Source: an uncultured Eubacteriales bacterium (GTDB taxonomy: Bacteria; Bacillota; Clostridia; Christensenellales; Borkfalkiaceae). From it: DNA of 6,696 bases. Shown piece after piece: positions 1-6,087 of the stretch. The first letter of the stretch is position 1, and every line of letters begins with the position of its first letter. The notes below the pieces were generated by a model, which was not told the origin of the DNA, did not search any database, and saw only the letters and a program-made list of their open reading frames with translations. The DNA lies in contig URMT01000090.1 in assembly GCA_900549005.1 (NCBI GenBank), positions 1 to 6,696 of the forward strand. The letters run 5' to 3'. The position numbers and the translations under genes were made by a program.

Positions 1-682
1 GACGCACGCCCGAGGGACGGGGAGCGGCAGGCCTGTTTGCGCCGAACGAACCCTGTGCGGGACGACCCTGCACGGGGCGGCCGCCCTGCTGGGGACGGGG
101 CGGACGGGTATCTCTGTTGACGAAAGTTCTGTTGTCGCCCTGGCGGGGCCTTGCAGCGGCGTTTGCTCCGCCCGCAGACTGGCGGGGCTGGGGCGAACGG
201 GGCTGATTTTCCTGCCTGCGGGGCGCGGAAGCGTTGCCCGAAGCCGCGGCGGGCTTTGCGGGCGCAGGTTTTTTATCGGCCGCGGGCTGTGCGGGGGCAG
301 CCTTATTCTCCGCCGCGGGTGCGGCGGGCGCATGTGCCGCGGGAGCTTCCTTTACGGGAGCGGGTTTTTCTTCTGCCGCGGGTGCGGGAGCCTTTTCGGG
401 CACGGAAGGCTGAGCGGCGCTCTTTTCCGCCTGCTCTTTTTCAGCCTTCAGCTTTTCTGCAAGTTTTTCCTTCTCTATTCTCTCTTTTTCAGCTTGCAGA
501 GCGGCGGCGCGCTCCTCTTCCTGCTTTTTCGCCGCCTGAATCGCGCTCTCCATATCGGACAGCTTTTTAAGTATTTCGGACACCCGCTTTTCAGAGGCGC
601 TGACCTTTTTGCCAAGCTCTGACAGCGTGCCGCCCGATACCAGCTTTCCTATATTTTCAGCGTTATCGTATTTGTTTGCCAT
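1..682 (-). CDS. infB: Translation initiation factor IF-2, N-terminal part (runs off the left edge)
   Basis: IF-2 is the GTPase that brings initiator tRNA to the 30S subunit and promotes subunit joining in the cytoplasm. Only the first 227 codons are present, read from an ATG at 680-682 that follows an AAGGA Shine-Dalgarno with short spacing and lies 8 nt after the ylxQ stop. Residues 1-45 contain a short helical segment (LSELGKKVSASEKRVSEILK) that may correspond to a reduced IF2-N module. Residues 50-90 are a charged Lys/Glu/Ala helix. Residues 90-150 are an Ala/Pro/Lys-rich linker and 150-227 an Arg/Gln/Pro/Gly-rich linker. This low-complexity start is typical of clostridial IF-2. The GTPase domain is outside the window, so identity rests on composition plus the position after nusA-ylxR-ylxQ. 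Confidence 0.82.
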   Translation of the reverse strand, partial: MANKYDNAENIGKLVSGGTLSELGKKVSASEKRVSEILKKLSDMESAIQAAKKQEEERAAALQAEKERIEKEKLAEKLKAEKEQAEKSAAQPSVPEKAPAPAAEEKPAPVKEAPAAHAPAAPAAENKAAPAQPAADKKPAPAKPAAASGNASAPRRQENQPRSPQPRQSAGGANAAARPRQGDNRTFVNRDTRPPRPQQGGRPVQGRPAQGSFGANRPAAPRPSGVR

Positions 683-690
683 ATATCCTT

Positions 691-1011
691 TTATGCCTCC
701 GCATATAGTTCAAAATTCTCGTCAGCGGCGGATATTATTGCCTTTGCGAGCTGAATATCCGTTACCGCCGCCATTTTACAGCCTGCCTTGTGCACGACGT
801 TTTCGAGCACGCTTTTGCAGACCATAAGCGGACAGGCGTGCCTGCGTGCAAACTTTTTGGCAAGTTTGAAGCAGTTTTCAGAAGCCGTGGAACACACTAT
901 TATAAGATAAACTCCCTTTTTAAGGCAGTCTGTCGCGCCCGTGCCGAGCGTTATTTTGCGGGCGCGCAGGCAGAAGCCTATGTAAGTTTCTGCCTTAGCT
1001 CTTTTTTCCAA
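691..1011 (-). CDS. ylxQ: L7Ae/L30e-family RNA-binding protein YlxQ
   Basis: This 106-aa protein matches the small L7Ae/L30e/S12e/Gadd45 family found between ylxR and infB in Firmicutes. Relatives bind kink-turn RNAs; the role of YlxQ itself is not firmly known. Recognisable family features are the early IGFCLRARKITLG stretch (about residues 11-23), the central hydrophobic strand YLIIVCSTAS (35-44), a basic helix with KLAKKFARRH (49-58) and the C-terminal helix TDIQLAKAI (84-92). The start codon is TTG (1009-1011), chosen because an excellent Shine-Dalgarno lies just upstream. The gene overlaps the end of ylxR by 17 nt and ends 8 nt before infB, so it is almost certainly translated from the same mRNA as both. 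Confidence 0.9.
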   Translation of the reverse strand: MEKRAKAETYIGFCLRARKITLGTGATDCLKKGVYLIIVCSTASENCFKLAKKFARRHACPLMVCKSVLENVVHKAGCKMAAVTDIQLAKAIISAADENFELYAEA

Positions 1012-1270
1012 AGTACTCCTCCTCTATGCGCGAATACACCTCGTCGGGCACCTCGCACGAGAAAACTTTGTTAATAAGCCGTTGCTTTTTAAGTTTTTTT
1101 ACGCAATCGGGATTATTGCATATATAGGCGCCGCGCCCCGCCGCTTTCGAGGAAAAGTCGATGAATATTTCGCCCTGCGCGTTCTTTACTATGCGCAGCA
1201 TATCCCTCTTTTCTTTGAGCTCGCGGCAGGCGACGCACATTCTTAAAGGTATTTTTTTAGTTTTCGGCAT
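995..1270 (-). CDS. ylxR: YlxR family RNA-binding protein (RnpM, RNase P modulator)
   Basis: This is a 91-aa basic protein of the YlxR (DUF448) family. In Bacillus subtilis the homologue is reported to bind the RNase P RNA and modulate RNase P activity. The N-terminal RMCVACRELKEK (residues 10-21) and the GRGAYIC block (45-51) are the family signatures. Cys12/Cys15 and Cys51/Cys56 form two pairs. The open frame extends to an ATG at 1318, but the ATG at 1268-1270 is preferred: it gives the family's usual short basic start (PKTKKIPLR) and has GAGG just upstream. With this start the gene overlaps the nusA stop by 14 nt, which suggests translational coupling. The gene ends within the start region of ylxQ. 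Confidence 0.92.
   Translation of the reverse strand: MPKTKKIPLRMCVACRELKEKRDMLRIVKNAQGEIFIDFSSKAAGRGAYICNNPDCVKKLKKQRLINKVFSCEVPDEVYSRIEEEYFGKKS
1016..1024 (-). promoter_or_regulatory. Strong ribosome binding site that fixes the TTG start of ylxQ
   Basis: The minus strand reads GAGGAGGAG here, followed by TACT and then TTG at 1011-1009. This near-perfect AGGAGG at normal spacing lies inside the end of ylxR and decides the non-ATG start of ylxQ. Confidence 0.75.
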
Positions 1271-2372
1271 CTTCCTCTTCGGCGGGCTGTTCGCCTTCAC
1301 CCTCCGCTGCGGGAGCAAGCCCCATCTTTTCGGCCGCGCTGCGGCTCTTTACGTCTATCTTCCAGCCCGTGAGCCTTACGGCGAGGCGGGCGTTCTGTCC
1401 GTCTTTGCCTATGGCGAGCGAGAGTTTGTCGTCGGGAACGACGGCCATAGCAGTCTTTTCGCCGTCAAGCTGGGTGACGGAGAGCACCTTTGCGGGCGAG
1501 AGCGCCTTGGCGATGAACTCCAAGGGGTCTTCGCTCCAAGGAACTATGTCTATCTTTTCGCCGCCGAGTTCGGCAACGACTGCGTTTACCCTGGCGCCCT
1601 TGTTGCCGACGCACGCGCCTATCGCGTCTACGCGGGGGTCTTCCGAGCAGATTGCCATTTTGGTGCGCGAACCTGCCTCGCGGCTGACTTCCTTTATTAC
1701 CACCGTGCCCTGCTTGATTTCGGGAACTTCCTCTTCAAACAGCTTTCTTACAAGCCCGGGCGAAGTGCGGCTGACGAGCACCTGCGCGCCGTTATAACCG
1801 CTCTTTACCTTTTTGACGTAAACCTTGATTTTGTCGTTCACTTCGTAAGTTTCGCCAGGAACCTGGTCGGAGGGAAGAAGCACGCCCTCTATCTGGCCCT
1901 TGCCGAGGTCGATGTATACGTTGCGCGCGTCCTTTTTGCGGATTACGCCCACCAAAAGCTCGCCCTCTTTATCGGCAAACTCGCTCATAGCGGCGTCGCG
2001 CTCGGTTTCGTGAATCTTTTGGAGAATTACCTGCTTTGCAGTCTGGGCGGCGATGCGCGAAAAATCTTTGGGAACGAACTTTTCGGTAATCTTGTCGCCG
2101 ACCTTTGCGCTCTTTTTGATAGCGCGGGCGTCTTCCAAAGAAATTTCCTTTTCGCGGTCGGTGACCTCTTCAACAACGTTCTTCACGGTGTAGAAATCGA
2201 GCGAGCCCTTATCGGGATTGAGTTTGATTTCAACCGCGCCCACGGTGCCCGCATACTGCTTTTTGCAAGCAGAGATAAGAGCGTTTTCAAGGGCTTCTAA
2301 AAACACTTCTTTGGGGATACCCTTTTCTTTTTCAAGGTCGTCGAGAGCCAAGAAAAAATCTTTGTTTATCAT
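1257..2372 (-). CDS. nusA: Transcription termination/antitermination factor NusA
   Basis: NusA binds RNA polymerase and nascent RNA and controls pausing, intrinsic termination and antitermination. At 371 aa it has the short Firmicute form. The N-terminal RNAP-binding domain spans about residues 1-125, the S1 domain 134-200 (GELLVGVIRKKDARNVYIDL), KH1 about 205-275 with the GNKG loop at 256-259 inside GACVGNKGARVNAVV, and KH2 about 280-345 with GKDG at 322-325 inside LAIGKDGQNARLAVRLTGW. The last ~25 residues are an acidic tail, and there are no C-terminal AR repeats as in proteobacteria. The ATG has a clear AGGAG at good spacing (about 2381-2386). It follows rimP after 132 bp and overlaps ylxR. 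Confidence 0.97.
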   Translation of the reverse strand: MINKDFFLALDDLEKEKGIPKEVFLEALENALISACKKQYAGTVGAVEIKLNPDKGSLDFYTVKNVVEEVTDREKEISLEDARAIKKSAKVGDKITEKFVPKDFSRIAAQTAKQVILQKIHETERDAAMSEFADKEGELLVGVIRKKDARNVYIDLGKGQIEGVLLPSDQVPGETYEVNDKIKVYVKKVKSGYNGAQVLVSRTSPGLVRKLFEEEVPEIKQGTVVIKEVSREAGSRTKMAICSEDPRVDAIGACVGNKGARVNAVVAELGGEKIDIVPWSEDPLEFIAKALSPAKVLSVTQLDGEKTAMAVVPDDKLSLAIGKDGQNARLAVRLTGWKIDVKSRSAAEKMGLAPAAEGEGEQPAEEEDAEN

Positions 2373-2433
2373 TTTTAAATCTCCTGTATCAAGTTGAAAG
2401 CCGCAATAAAAGCGGAAAATTTTTTATGTAAGC

Positions 2434-2449
2434 GCGCCTTAACCGGCGC
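2434..2449 (-). other. Small GC hairpin in the rimP-nusA gap
   Basis: The 132-bp gap between rimP and nusA (2373-2504) holds a GCGCC/GGCGC inverted repeat with a 6-nt loop, followed on the transcript by an A-rich run rather than a U-run. It is therefore not a convincing intrinsic terminator. It could be an RNA processing site or an attenuator of nusA, or it could be chance. I see no good promoter or short gene in this gap. Confidence 0.3.
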
Positions 2450-2504
2450 AGATTTATTGGTTTTTTGTAATACAATCCGTGCTGTGCGCCGAGCGCCGTA
2501 CCCG

Positions 2505-2957
2505 TCAGTCAAACTTTATGGCCTTGTTGATTTTGGCTATTTTGTTTTTTGCAATCTTTTCTTCGGCGCCGCCGATTGTTATGGTGACGGAATTATTGTC
2601 GAAGGCAGAGAGAACGCCCTCGAAAAACTTTTTGCCCTTTAAGGGGGCGAACAGCTTTACTTCCACCTCTTTGCCGAGGTTGCGCTCGAAGTCGCGCGCC
2701 GTTTTAAACGGCCTGTCGAGCCCGGGGCTGGATACGTTGAGGGTGTAAGCCGCGCCGTAGCTGGGGTCGAGTTCGTCTATCGGCTCCATAATGGCGTTGT
2801 GGAATTTTTCGCAGGTGTCGAGGTCTACGCCGGACTCCGTTTCGATAAAAACGGTGAGGTTGTCGCCCTTTACCTCCGCGTCCACAATCTCTATGCCCAT
2901 AGGGGCGGCTATGTTTTCGAGAAATGCCTTGATTTCTTCAACAGGTTTAAAGTTCAT
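2505..2957 (-). CDS. rimP: Ribosome maturation factor RimP
   Basis: RimP binds the 30S subunit and helps its late assembly. This 150-aa protein has the normal length and order: an N-terminal alpha/beta domain (about residues 1-82) ending in the diagnostic VSSPGLDRPF motif at 75-84, then a C-terminal SH3-like barrel (about 85-150) with GKEVEVKLFAPLKGKKFFEG. It is the first gene of the rimP-nusA-ylxR-ylxQ-infB group. The ATG at 2955-2957 is the only standard in-frame start that fits, but no good Shine-Dalgarno precedes it. Translation may therefore be weak or depend on structure in the long leader. The frame stays open upstream to a stop near 3023 but offers no ATG, GTG or TTG. Confidence 0.95.
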   Translation of the reverse strand: MNFKPVEEIKAFLENIAAPMGIEIVDAEVKGDNLTVFIETESGVDLDTCEKFHNAIMEPIDELDPSYGAAYTLNVSSPGLDRPFKTARDFERNLGKEVEVKLFAPLKGKKFFEGVLSAFDNNSVTITIGGAEEKIAKNKIAKINKAIKFD

Positions 2958-3030
2958 ACCGATTTTAATTCTGCCGCACGCCTGCGCAACCGATATTGCG
3001 CGTAAACCGTGCGAAACCCTTTAATATGAC

Positions 3031-3060
3031 GATTGAGTGCCTTTTTTCAGGCACTCAATC
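3031..3060 (-). other. Perfect 11-bp hairpin in the rimP leader
   Basis: GATTGAGTGCC (3031-3041) and GGCACTCAATC (3050-3060) form an exact inverted repeat around an 8-nt loop that is A-rich on the minus-strand transcript. No U-run follows in either direction, so it does not look like an intrinsic terminator. It begins about 20 nt after the predicted start of the rimP transcript, which suggests a leader regulatory or processing element, or an operator. I do not recognise it as a named RNA family. Confidence 0.6.
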
Positions 3061-3086
3061 AAAGCGTAATTATTAAGCCTGAAATT

Positions 3087-3115
3087 ATTATAACACGGCA
3101 AAACGGATTTTGCAA
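3087..3115 (-). promoter_or_regulatory. Predicted housekeeping promoter of the rimP-nusA-infB operon
   Basis: On the minus strand TTGCAA (3110-3115, 4 of 6 to the -35 consensus) is followed after 17 bp by a perfect TATAAT (3087-3092), itself preceded by TG at the extended -10 position. The start site would be near 3080, giving a leader of about 120 nt before rimP. It lies immediately after the stop of the polC-like gene, so the downstream operon can be transcribed independently of ispG. A small A/T stem-loop (GCAAAA/TTTTGC, 3098-3113) overlaps it. Confidence 0.7.
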
Positions 3116-3121
3116 CCGATA

Positions 3122-4660
3122 TCAGTAATCAGGTAAAGATTTTTTTATTTTTATGAGCTCGATGAAGATTTTTGCCGTGGCGAGCGCGTCGTCCTCCGCC
3201 CTGTGGTGGTTGAAAGTTATGCCGAAGTGGTCTGCCACGGTGTTGAGCTTGTTGTTGGAAAGGCGCAGAAGTTTTTGCGAGAGAAAGAGCGTATCTATCA
3301 CGCGGTTATCGACCGCATAGCCGAGCTCGCGGCAATAGTAGTCGATGAACTTGAAGTCGAAGCCCGCGGCGTTGTGCCCGACGAGCACAGAGCCGTCGCA
3401 GAACTTTACGAAGTCGGGCAGTACGTCCCTGTAACTTGGAGCGGACTTTACCATCTCGTCGGTAATACCCGTGAGCTCGACTATCCTCTGTTCGAGCGGC
3501 ACGGGGCGCTCGGGATTGACGAAGGTGGAGAACTTTTCTTTTATCTCGCCGTTTATCACCTTATAGGCGCCAATCTCTATTATGCCGTCCATCTCGCCCG
3601 CGACGGGCGTTGTGGAAAGGCCCGTGGTTTCGAGGTCGAACACGACGAACGAGGTGTTTTTGAAGCACTCGGGCAGCGACGTATCGGTGAAGAAATCTGT
3701 CTGCGTATAGTCGGTGAACGGCTCGGGCTTTATGGTGTGATAGGCCTTGGGCACGGGGCGCGTTTTGCGCTTTTCGGGCACGAAGTCCTTGGGGGGAGCG
3801 CCGTAGTCTATGCGCGTTGCAGTGTAGCGCAGCATACCGCCGTGCACCTCGCTGCGGCAGTAGCATACTATACTTTCGTCCGCCTTAATCTCCCTTATCT
3901 TATCCACGCTCTTTTTGCGGGAGAAGTAAGTGAGGCGCAGCGTTGCCGTGCCGTCGGTCAGGGCAATGTTGAAGTAGGGCTTTTCTTCACCGTTGGAACG
4001 AGTGTAAGAGCGCTCTGATATGTCGAGCACCCTGCCGCATACCACGATGTTTTCGCCTATGAAGTTGAAATCTGCCATATACAGCGCCTTGCTCGGGGCG
4101 TCGGCGCTCTCAATCGGGGAATAGTCGCACACGGGGAAGGTGCGGACGGGCGCTTCGAACGCCTCTTCTTCGACTTCGCGTTCTACGGTTATCTCGTCCG
4201 CGTTCAGCTTCCTTTGGGATATGAACCCGCGGAATGTGCCGCAGTACGATTTTTTAAGCTCCTCTTCTATCGCGCGAATCATAGCCTCGCCGCGCGCTTT
4301 GTCGCCGAATATGCTTATATAAAAGCTGAAACCTTCGTCGTCCCTCTTCACCTCGATATCGTTTTCGCCCGTGACCGAGGCAAACGCGGGGAACTTTTCG
4401 CCTATCGCCGAAATTATTCTGCGCTTTACCATTGCGCAGTCGGGAGTGAGCTTGGATATGGAAAGTTGCAGCGAAAATTCCTGCGGGACGTACCTGCGCA
4501 CTACGGAATAGGCGTTGTTGTAGTCGCCCTCGGTGTAGGCGAGGTCGGTTATAAGTTTTACCGTAACGGCCGATGTGGCGCGTTCAAGCTCCACTCCGCC
4601 CATTATGGCGTTTTTGAGTCCGCCGCTTAAACGGACTTCGCCGAGTATATCTTCAACCAT
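3122..4660 (-). CDS. PolC-like protein with N-terminal, OB and DEDDh exonuclease domains, lacking PHP and polymerase domains
   Basis: The gene sits where polC normally lies, between ispG and rimP, but encodes 512 aa instead of about 1,400. Residues 1-165 resemble the PolC N-terminal region (for example LAYTEGDYNNAYSVVRRYVP). Residues 200-285 form the OB fold (VVCGRVLDISERSYTRSNGE onward). Residues 337-505 are a DEDDh 3'-5' exonuclease with Exo I D342/E344 (FDLETTGL), Exo II D435 (GHNAAGFDF) and Exo III H486/D491 (HHRAEDD), all intact. The OB-exonuclease linker (286-336) has no LHxH motif, so the first PHP half is absent. The stop comes directly after the exonuclease, so PHP-C, palm, fingers and thumb are absent too. 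The ATG overlaps the ispG stop by 8 nt, and the nearest GGAG is 16 nt upstream, so translation is probably coupled to ispG. By inference it is an active exonuclease that proofreads in trans or repairs DNA, not a polymerase. Confidence 0.87.
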   Translation of the reverse strand: MVEDILGEVRLSGGLKNAIMGGVELERATSAVTVKLITDLAYTEGDYNNAYSVVRRYVPQEFSLQLSISKLTPDCAMVKRRIISAIGEKFPAFASVTGENDIEVKRDDEGFSFYISIFGDKARGEAMIRAIEEELKKSYCGTFRGFISQRKLNADEITVEREVEEEAFEAPVRTFPVCDYSPIESADAPSKALYMADFNFIGENIVVCGRVLDISERSYTRSNGEEKPYFNIALTDGTATLRLTYFSRKKSVDKIREIKADESIVCYCRSEVHGGMLRYTATRIDYGAPPKDFVPEKRKTRPVPKAYHTIKPEPFTDYTQTDFFTDTSLPECFKNTSFVVFDLETTGLSTTPVAGEMDGIIEIGAYKVINGEIKEKFSTFVNPERPVPLEQRIVELTGITDEMVKSAPSYRDVLPDFVKFCDGSVLVGHNAAGFDFKFIDYYCRELGYAVDNRVIDTLFLSQKLLRLSNNKLNTVADHFGITFNHHRAEDDALATAKIFIELIKIKKSLPDY

Positions 4661-5696
4661 CTGTAAGTTTTTTTATCTCCTCTAAAAATTCCCGCTCTGC
4701 GTCCTGTGCGGGAACGCGGCGGACTTCGCCGCCCTTTTTGAATATCACGCAGTAATCTTTTGCGCCCGCTATGCCTATATCTGCCTCCGCCGCCTCGCCC
4801 GGGCCGTTTACCACGCAGCCCATAACGGCTATTTTGAGCGGCCTGTTGCAGTCCTTTACCTGTGCCGAAACCTTTTCGGCGAGGTCTGCCGAATTCCACA
4901 TACACCTGCCGCAGGTGGGGCAGGAAATTACGTCGGCGAAGTTTTTATCCAGCCCGACGGCGCGCAGAATACTCTTTGCGGCGTAGATTTCGCGCACGGG
5001 GTCGCCCGTGATTGAAACGCGGAGCGTGTCGCCTATTCCGCATAAGAGAAGGCCGCCGAGCGCCGCCGCAGATTTGACGAGCGCGCTTTCGTAGGTGCCC
5101 GCCTCGGTCACGCCTATGTGCAGGGGGTAGTCGGTGCGCTCGGAAAGCTGCCTGTACGCTTCAAAAGTCATAGGAACGGACGAGGCCTTGACGGATATCA
5201 CTATGTCGTTCACGCCGTACTTTTCGAGCATACCAACGCTTGAAAGGGCGCTTTCGACCAGCGCGGACGCGCTTACGCCGTACTTTTGAAGAAACTGCTT
5301 TTCTATGCTGCCCGTATTCGAGCCGACGCGGACGGCGATTTTGTGCGCCTTTATGCAGTCGGCGACGAGCTTTACCTTGTCTTCCCCGCCGATGTTGCCG
5401 GGGTTTATGCGCACCTTGTCGCACCCCGCCTCTATCGCGGCGACGGCAAGTTTTGCCGAAAAGTGTATATCGGCAACAACGGGCATCGAAGTATGCTGCT
5501 TGATTTTTGTTATGGCCGCGGCGTCCTCTTCGTCGAGCACGGATACGCGTATTATGTGGCAGCCCGCCTTTTCGAGCGCGGCAATCTGTGCGCACACCTC
5601 GTCTGTGCGTGAGGTTTTTACGGTGCACATCGACTGGATTTTTACGCTTTCGCCGCCGCCTGTATACAGGTTGCCTATTCTAACTTTGCGGGTCAT
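4653..5696 (-). CDS. ispG: 4-hydroxy-3-methylbut-2-en-1-yl diphosphate synthase (HMBPP synthase)
   Basis: IspG (GcpE) converts methylerythritol cyclodiphosphate to HMBPP, the penultimate step of the MEP isoprenoid pathway, using a [4Fe-4S] cluster and ferredoxin or flavodoxin electrons. The 347-aa length is normal for the bacterial form. Residues 1-240 form the TIM barrel, with VRINPGNIG at 95-103 and RVGSNTGS at 123-130. The C-terminal cluster domain has Cys259 and Cys262 (SCPTCGRC), Cys294 and Glu301 (GCVVNGPGE), matching the known three-Cys-plus-Glu ligand set. The ATG at 5694-5696 is preceded by GGAGG at 5701-5705. Its stop lies inside the start of the polC-like gene. The usual upstream partners dxr and rseP are not present here; nrdR and a repeat array lie upstream instead. 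Confidence 0.97.
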   Translation of the reverse strand: MTRKVRIGNLYTGGGESVKIQSMCTVKTSRTDEVCAQIAALEKAGCHIIRVSVLDEEDAAAITKIKQHTSMPVVADIHFSAKLAVAAIEAGCDKVRINPGNIGGEDKVKLVADCIKAHKIAVRVGSNTGSIEKQFLQKYGVSASALVESALSSVGMLEKYGVNDIVISVKASSVPMTFEAYRQLSERTDYPLHIGVTEAGTYESALVKSAAALGGLLLCGIGDTLRVSITGDPVREIYAAKSILRAVGLDKNFADVISCPTCGRCMWNSADLAEKVSAQVKDCNRPLKIAVMGCVVNGPGEAAEADIGIAGAKDYCVIFKKGGEVRRVPAQDAEREFLEEIKKLTDG

Positions 5697-5711
5697 ACGC
5701 CCTCCAATTTT

Positions 5712-5742
5712 AAAGCCGCCGCAAACACAAGCGGCGGGCTTT
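5712..5742 (-). terminator. Strong GC hairpin before ispG, terminator-like with a weak U-run
   Basis: AAAGCCGCCGC (5712-5722) pairs with GCGGCGGGCTTT (5731-5742), leaving one bulged base and an 8-nt loop. AAA and UUU flank the stem in either direction. On the minus strand the stem is followed by only UUUAAAAUU and then by the ispG Shine-Dalgarno. It may end read-through from nrdR, attenuate ispG, or protect the 5' end of the ispG mRNA. I could not find a convincing ispG promoter between it and the repeats. Confidence 0.5.
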
Positions 5743-5763
5743 GAATAAGTGAATTAAATACTT

Positions 5764-5820
5764 TGAGATTTCTCCGCTCCGCCTGCGGCTTCGGTCGAAA
5801 TGACAGAGTGAAGTTGATTA
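5764..5820. repeat. Palindromic element next to the tandem array, probably a dispersed repeat
   Basis: The stretch starts GAGATTTCTCCGCTCCGCC and continues through CTTCGGTCGAAATGACAGAG. It folds imperfectly: TTTC/GAAA outside, then CCG/CGG and CCGC/GCGG blocks. Its right-hand part (5783-5820) is a diverged 38-nt version of the 37-bp unit beside it. From general experience, short elements of this TTCGGTCGAAATGACA type recur between genes in Clostridia assemblies; I cannot confirm that here without a search. Confidence 0.6.
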
Positions 5821-6034
5821 TTGCGGCTCCGTCGGAACGACAGAGTGAAGCAGATTGTTGCGGCTCCGTCGGAACGACAGAGTGAAGCAGATTGTTGCGG
5901 CTCCGTCGGAATGACAGAGTGAAGCAGATTATTGCGGCTTCGTCGGAACGACAGGATGAAGCAGATTGTTGCGGCTCCGTTGAAATGACAGGGTGAAGCA
6001 GATTGTTGCGGCTCCGTCGGAATGACAGAGTGAG
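5821..6034. repeat. Tandem array of a 37-bp repeat (six units, last one degenerate)
   Basis: Units begin at 5821, 5858, 5895, 5932, 5969 and 6006, each opening TTGCGGCT and containing a GACAG core. Units 1 and 2 are identical. Units 3 to 5 differ at a few positions (for example AATGACAG for AACGACAG, and GGATGAAG for GAGTGAAG). The sixth loses the pattern after about 6034. There are no unique spacers, so this is a minisatellite rather than a CRISPR array. The unit can form a small imperfect stem (TCC/GGA around GTC). It lies between nrdR and ispG, downstream of the nrdR promoter, and is probably transcribed when nrdR reads through. Confidence 0.92.
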
Positions 6035-6087
6035 GTAATTTACCCGATTTTGTCAATAACTAAACCCGGTGAGGTTGTGCAAAAAAC

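Larger units (their letters stand above)
5697..6087. other. 391-bp gene-free stretch between nrdR and ispG
   Basis: It holds, from left to right, the ispG Shine-Dalgarno, the GC hairpin, the palindromic element and the 37-bp array, and then about 50 bp (6035-6087) with no recognisable feature. No strong terminator follows nrdR directly: an AACC/GGTT stem near 6064-6077 is too short. An open frame across the repeats exists only because the unit lacks stops on the minus strand. Confidence 0.8.

Noticed and set aside
151..570. Plus-strand open frames at the left end
   Set aside because: They are antisense to the Ala/Pro/Arg-rich start of infB. Such biased sequence keeps the opposite strand open by chance.
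1271..1318. A longer YlxR starting at the ATG at 1318
   Set aside because: The extra 16 residues overlap the NusA tail, are not typical of the family, and make the start less plausible than the ATG at 1270.
1161..2300. A long plus-strand open frame (379 codons) opposite nusA
   Set aside because: It is the antisense shadow of nusA and ylxR, whose domains are unmistakable. Its composition is not protein-like and it has no ribosome binding site.
2401..2415. CCGC/GCGG stem followed on the plus strand by AAAATTTTTT, as a plus-strand terminator
   Set aside because: The stem is only 4 bp and no plus-strand gene ends there.
2958..3121. A frameshifted remainder of polC (PHP and polymerase) after the stop
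   Set aside because: Only 164 bp separate the stop from rimP, filled by a promoter and hairpin. The missing part would need more than 2 kb.
3203..4018. A 271-codon plus-strand open frame opposite the polC-like gene
   Set aside because: It is antisense to the OB and exonuclease domains, and no motifs were recognised in it.
5821..6034. CRISPR array
   Set aside because: The units abut with no unique spacers, and no cas genes are seen.
5754..6056. A 100-codon minus-strand open frame across the repeats
   Set aside because: It is open only because the 37-bp unit has no stop on that strand. The peptide changes frame with every unit, and it has no Shine-Dalgarno or family resemblance.
6051..6056. 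A perfect TTGACA (-35 consensus) on the minus strand between nrdR and the repeats
   Set aside because: At 16 to 18 bp spacing only CTCACT-like sequence is found, so there is no -10 element to make a promoter.
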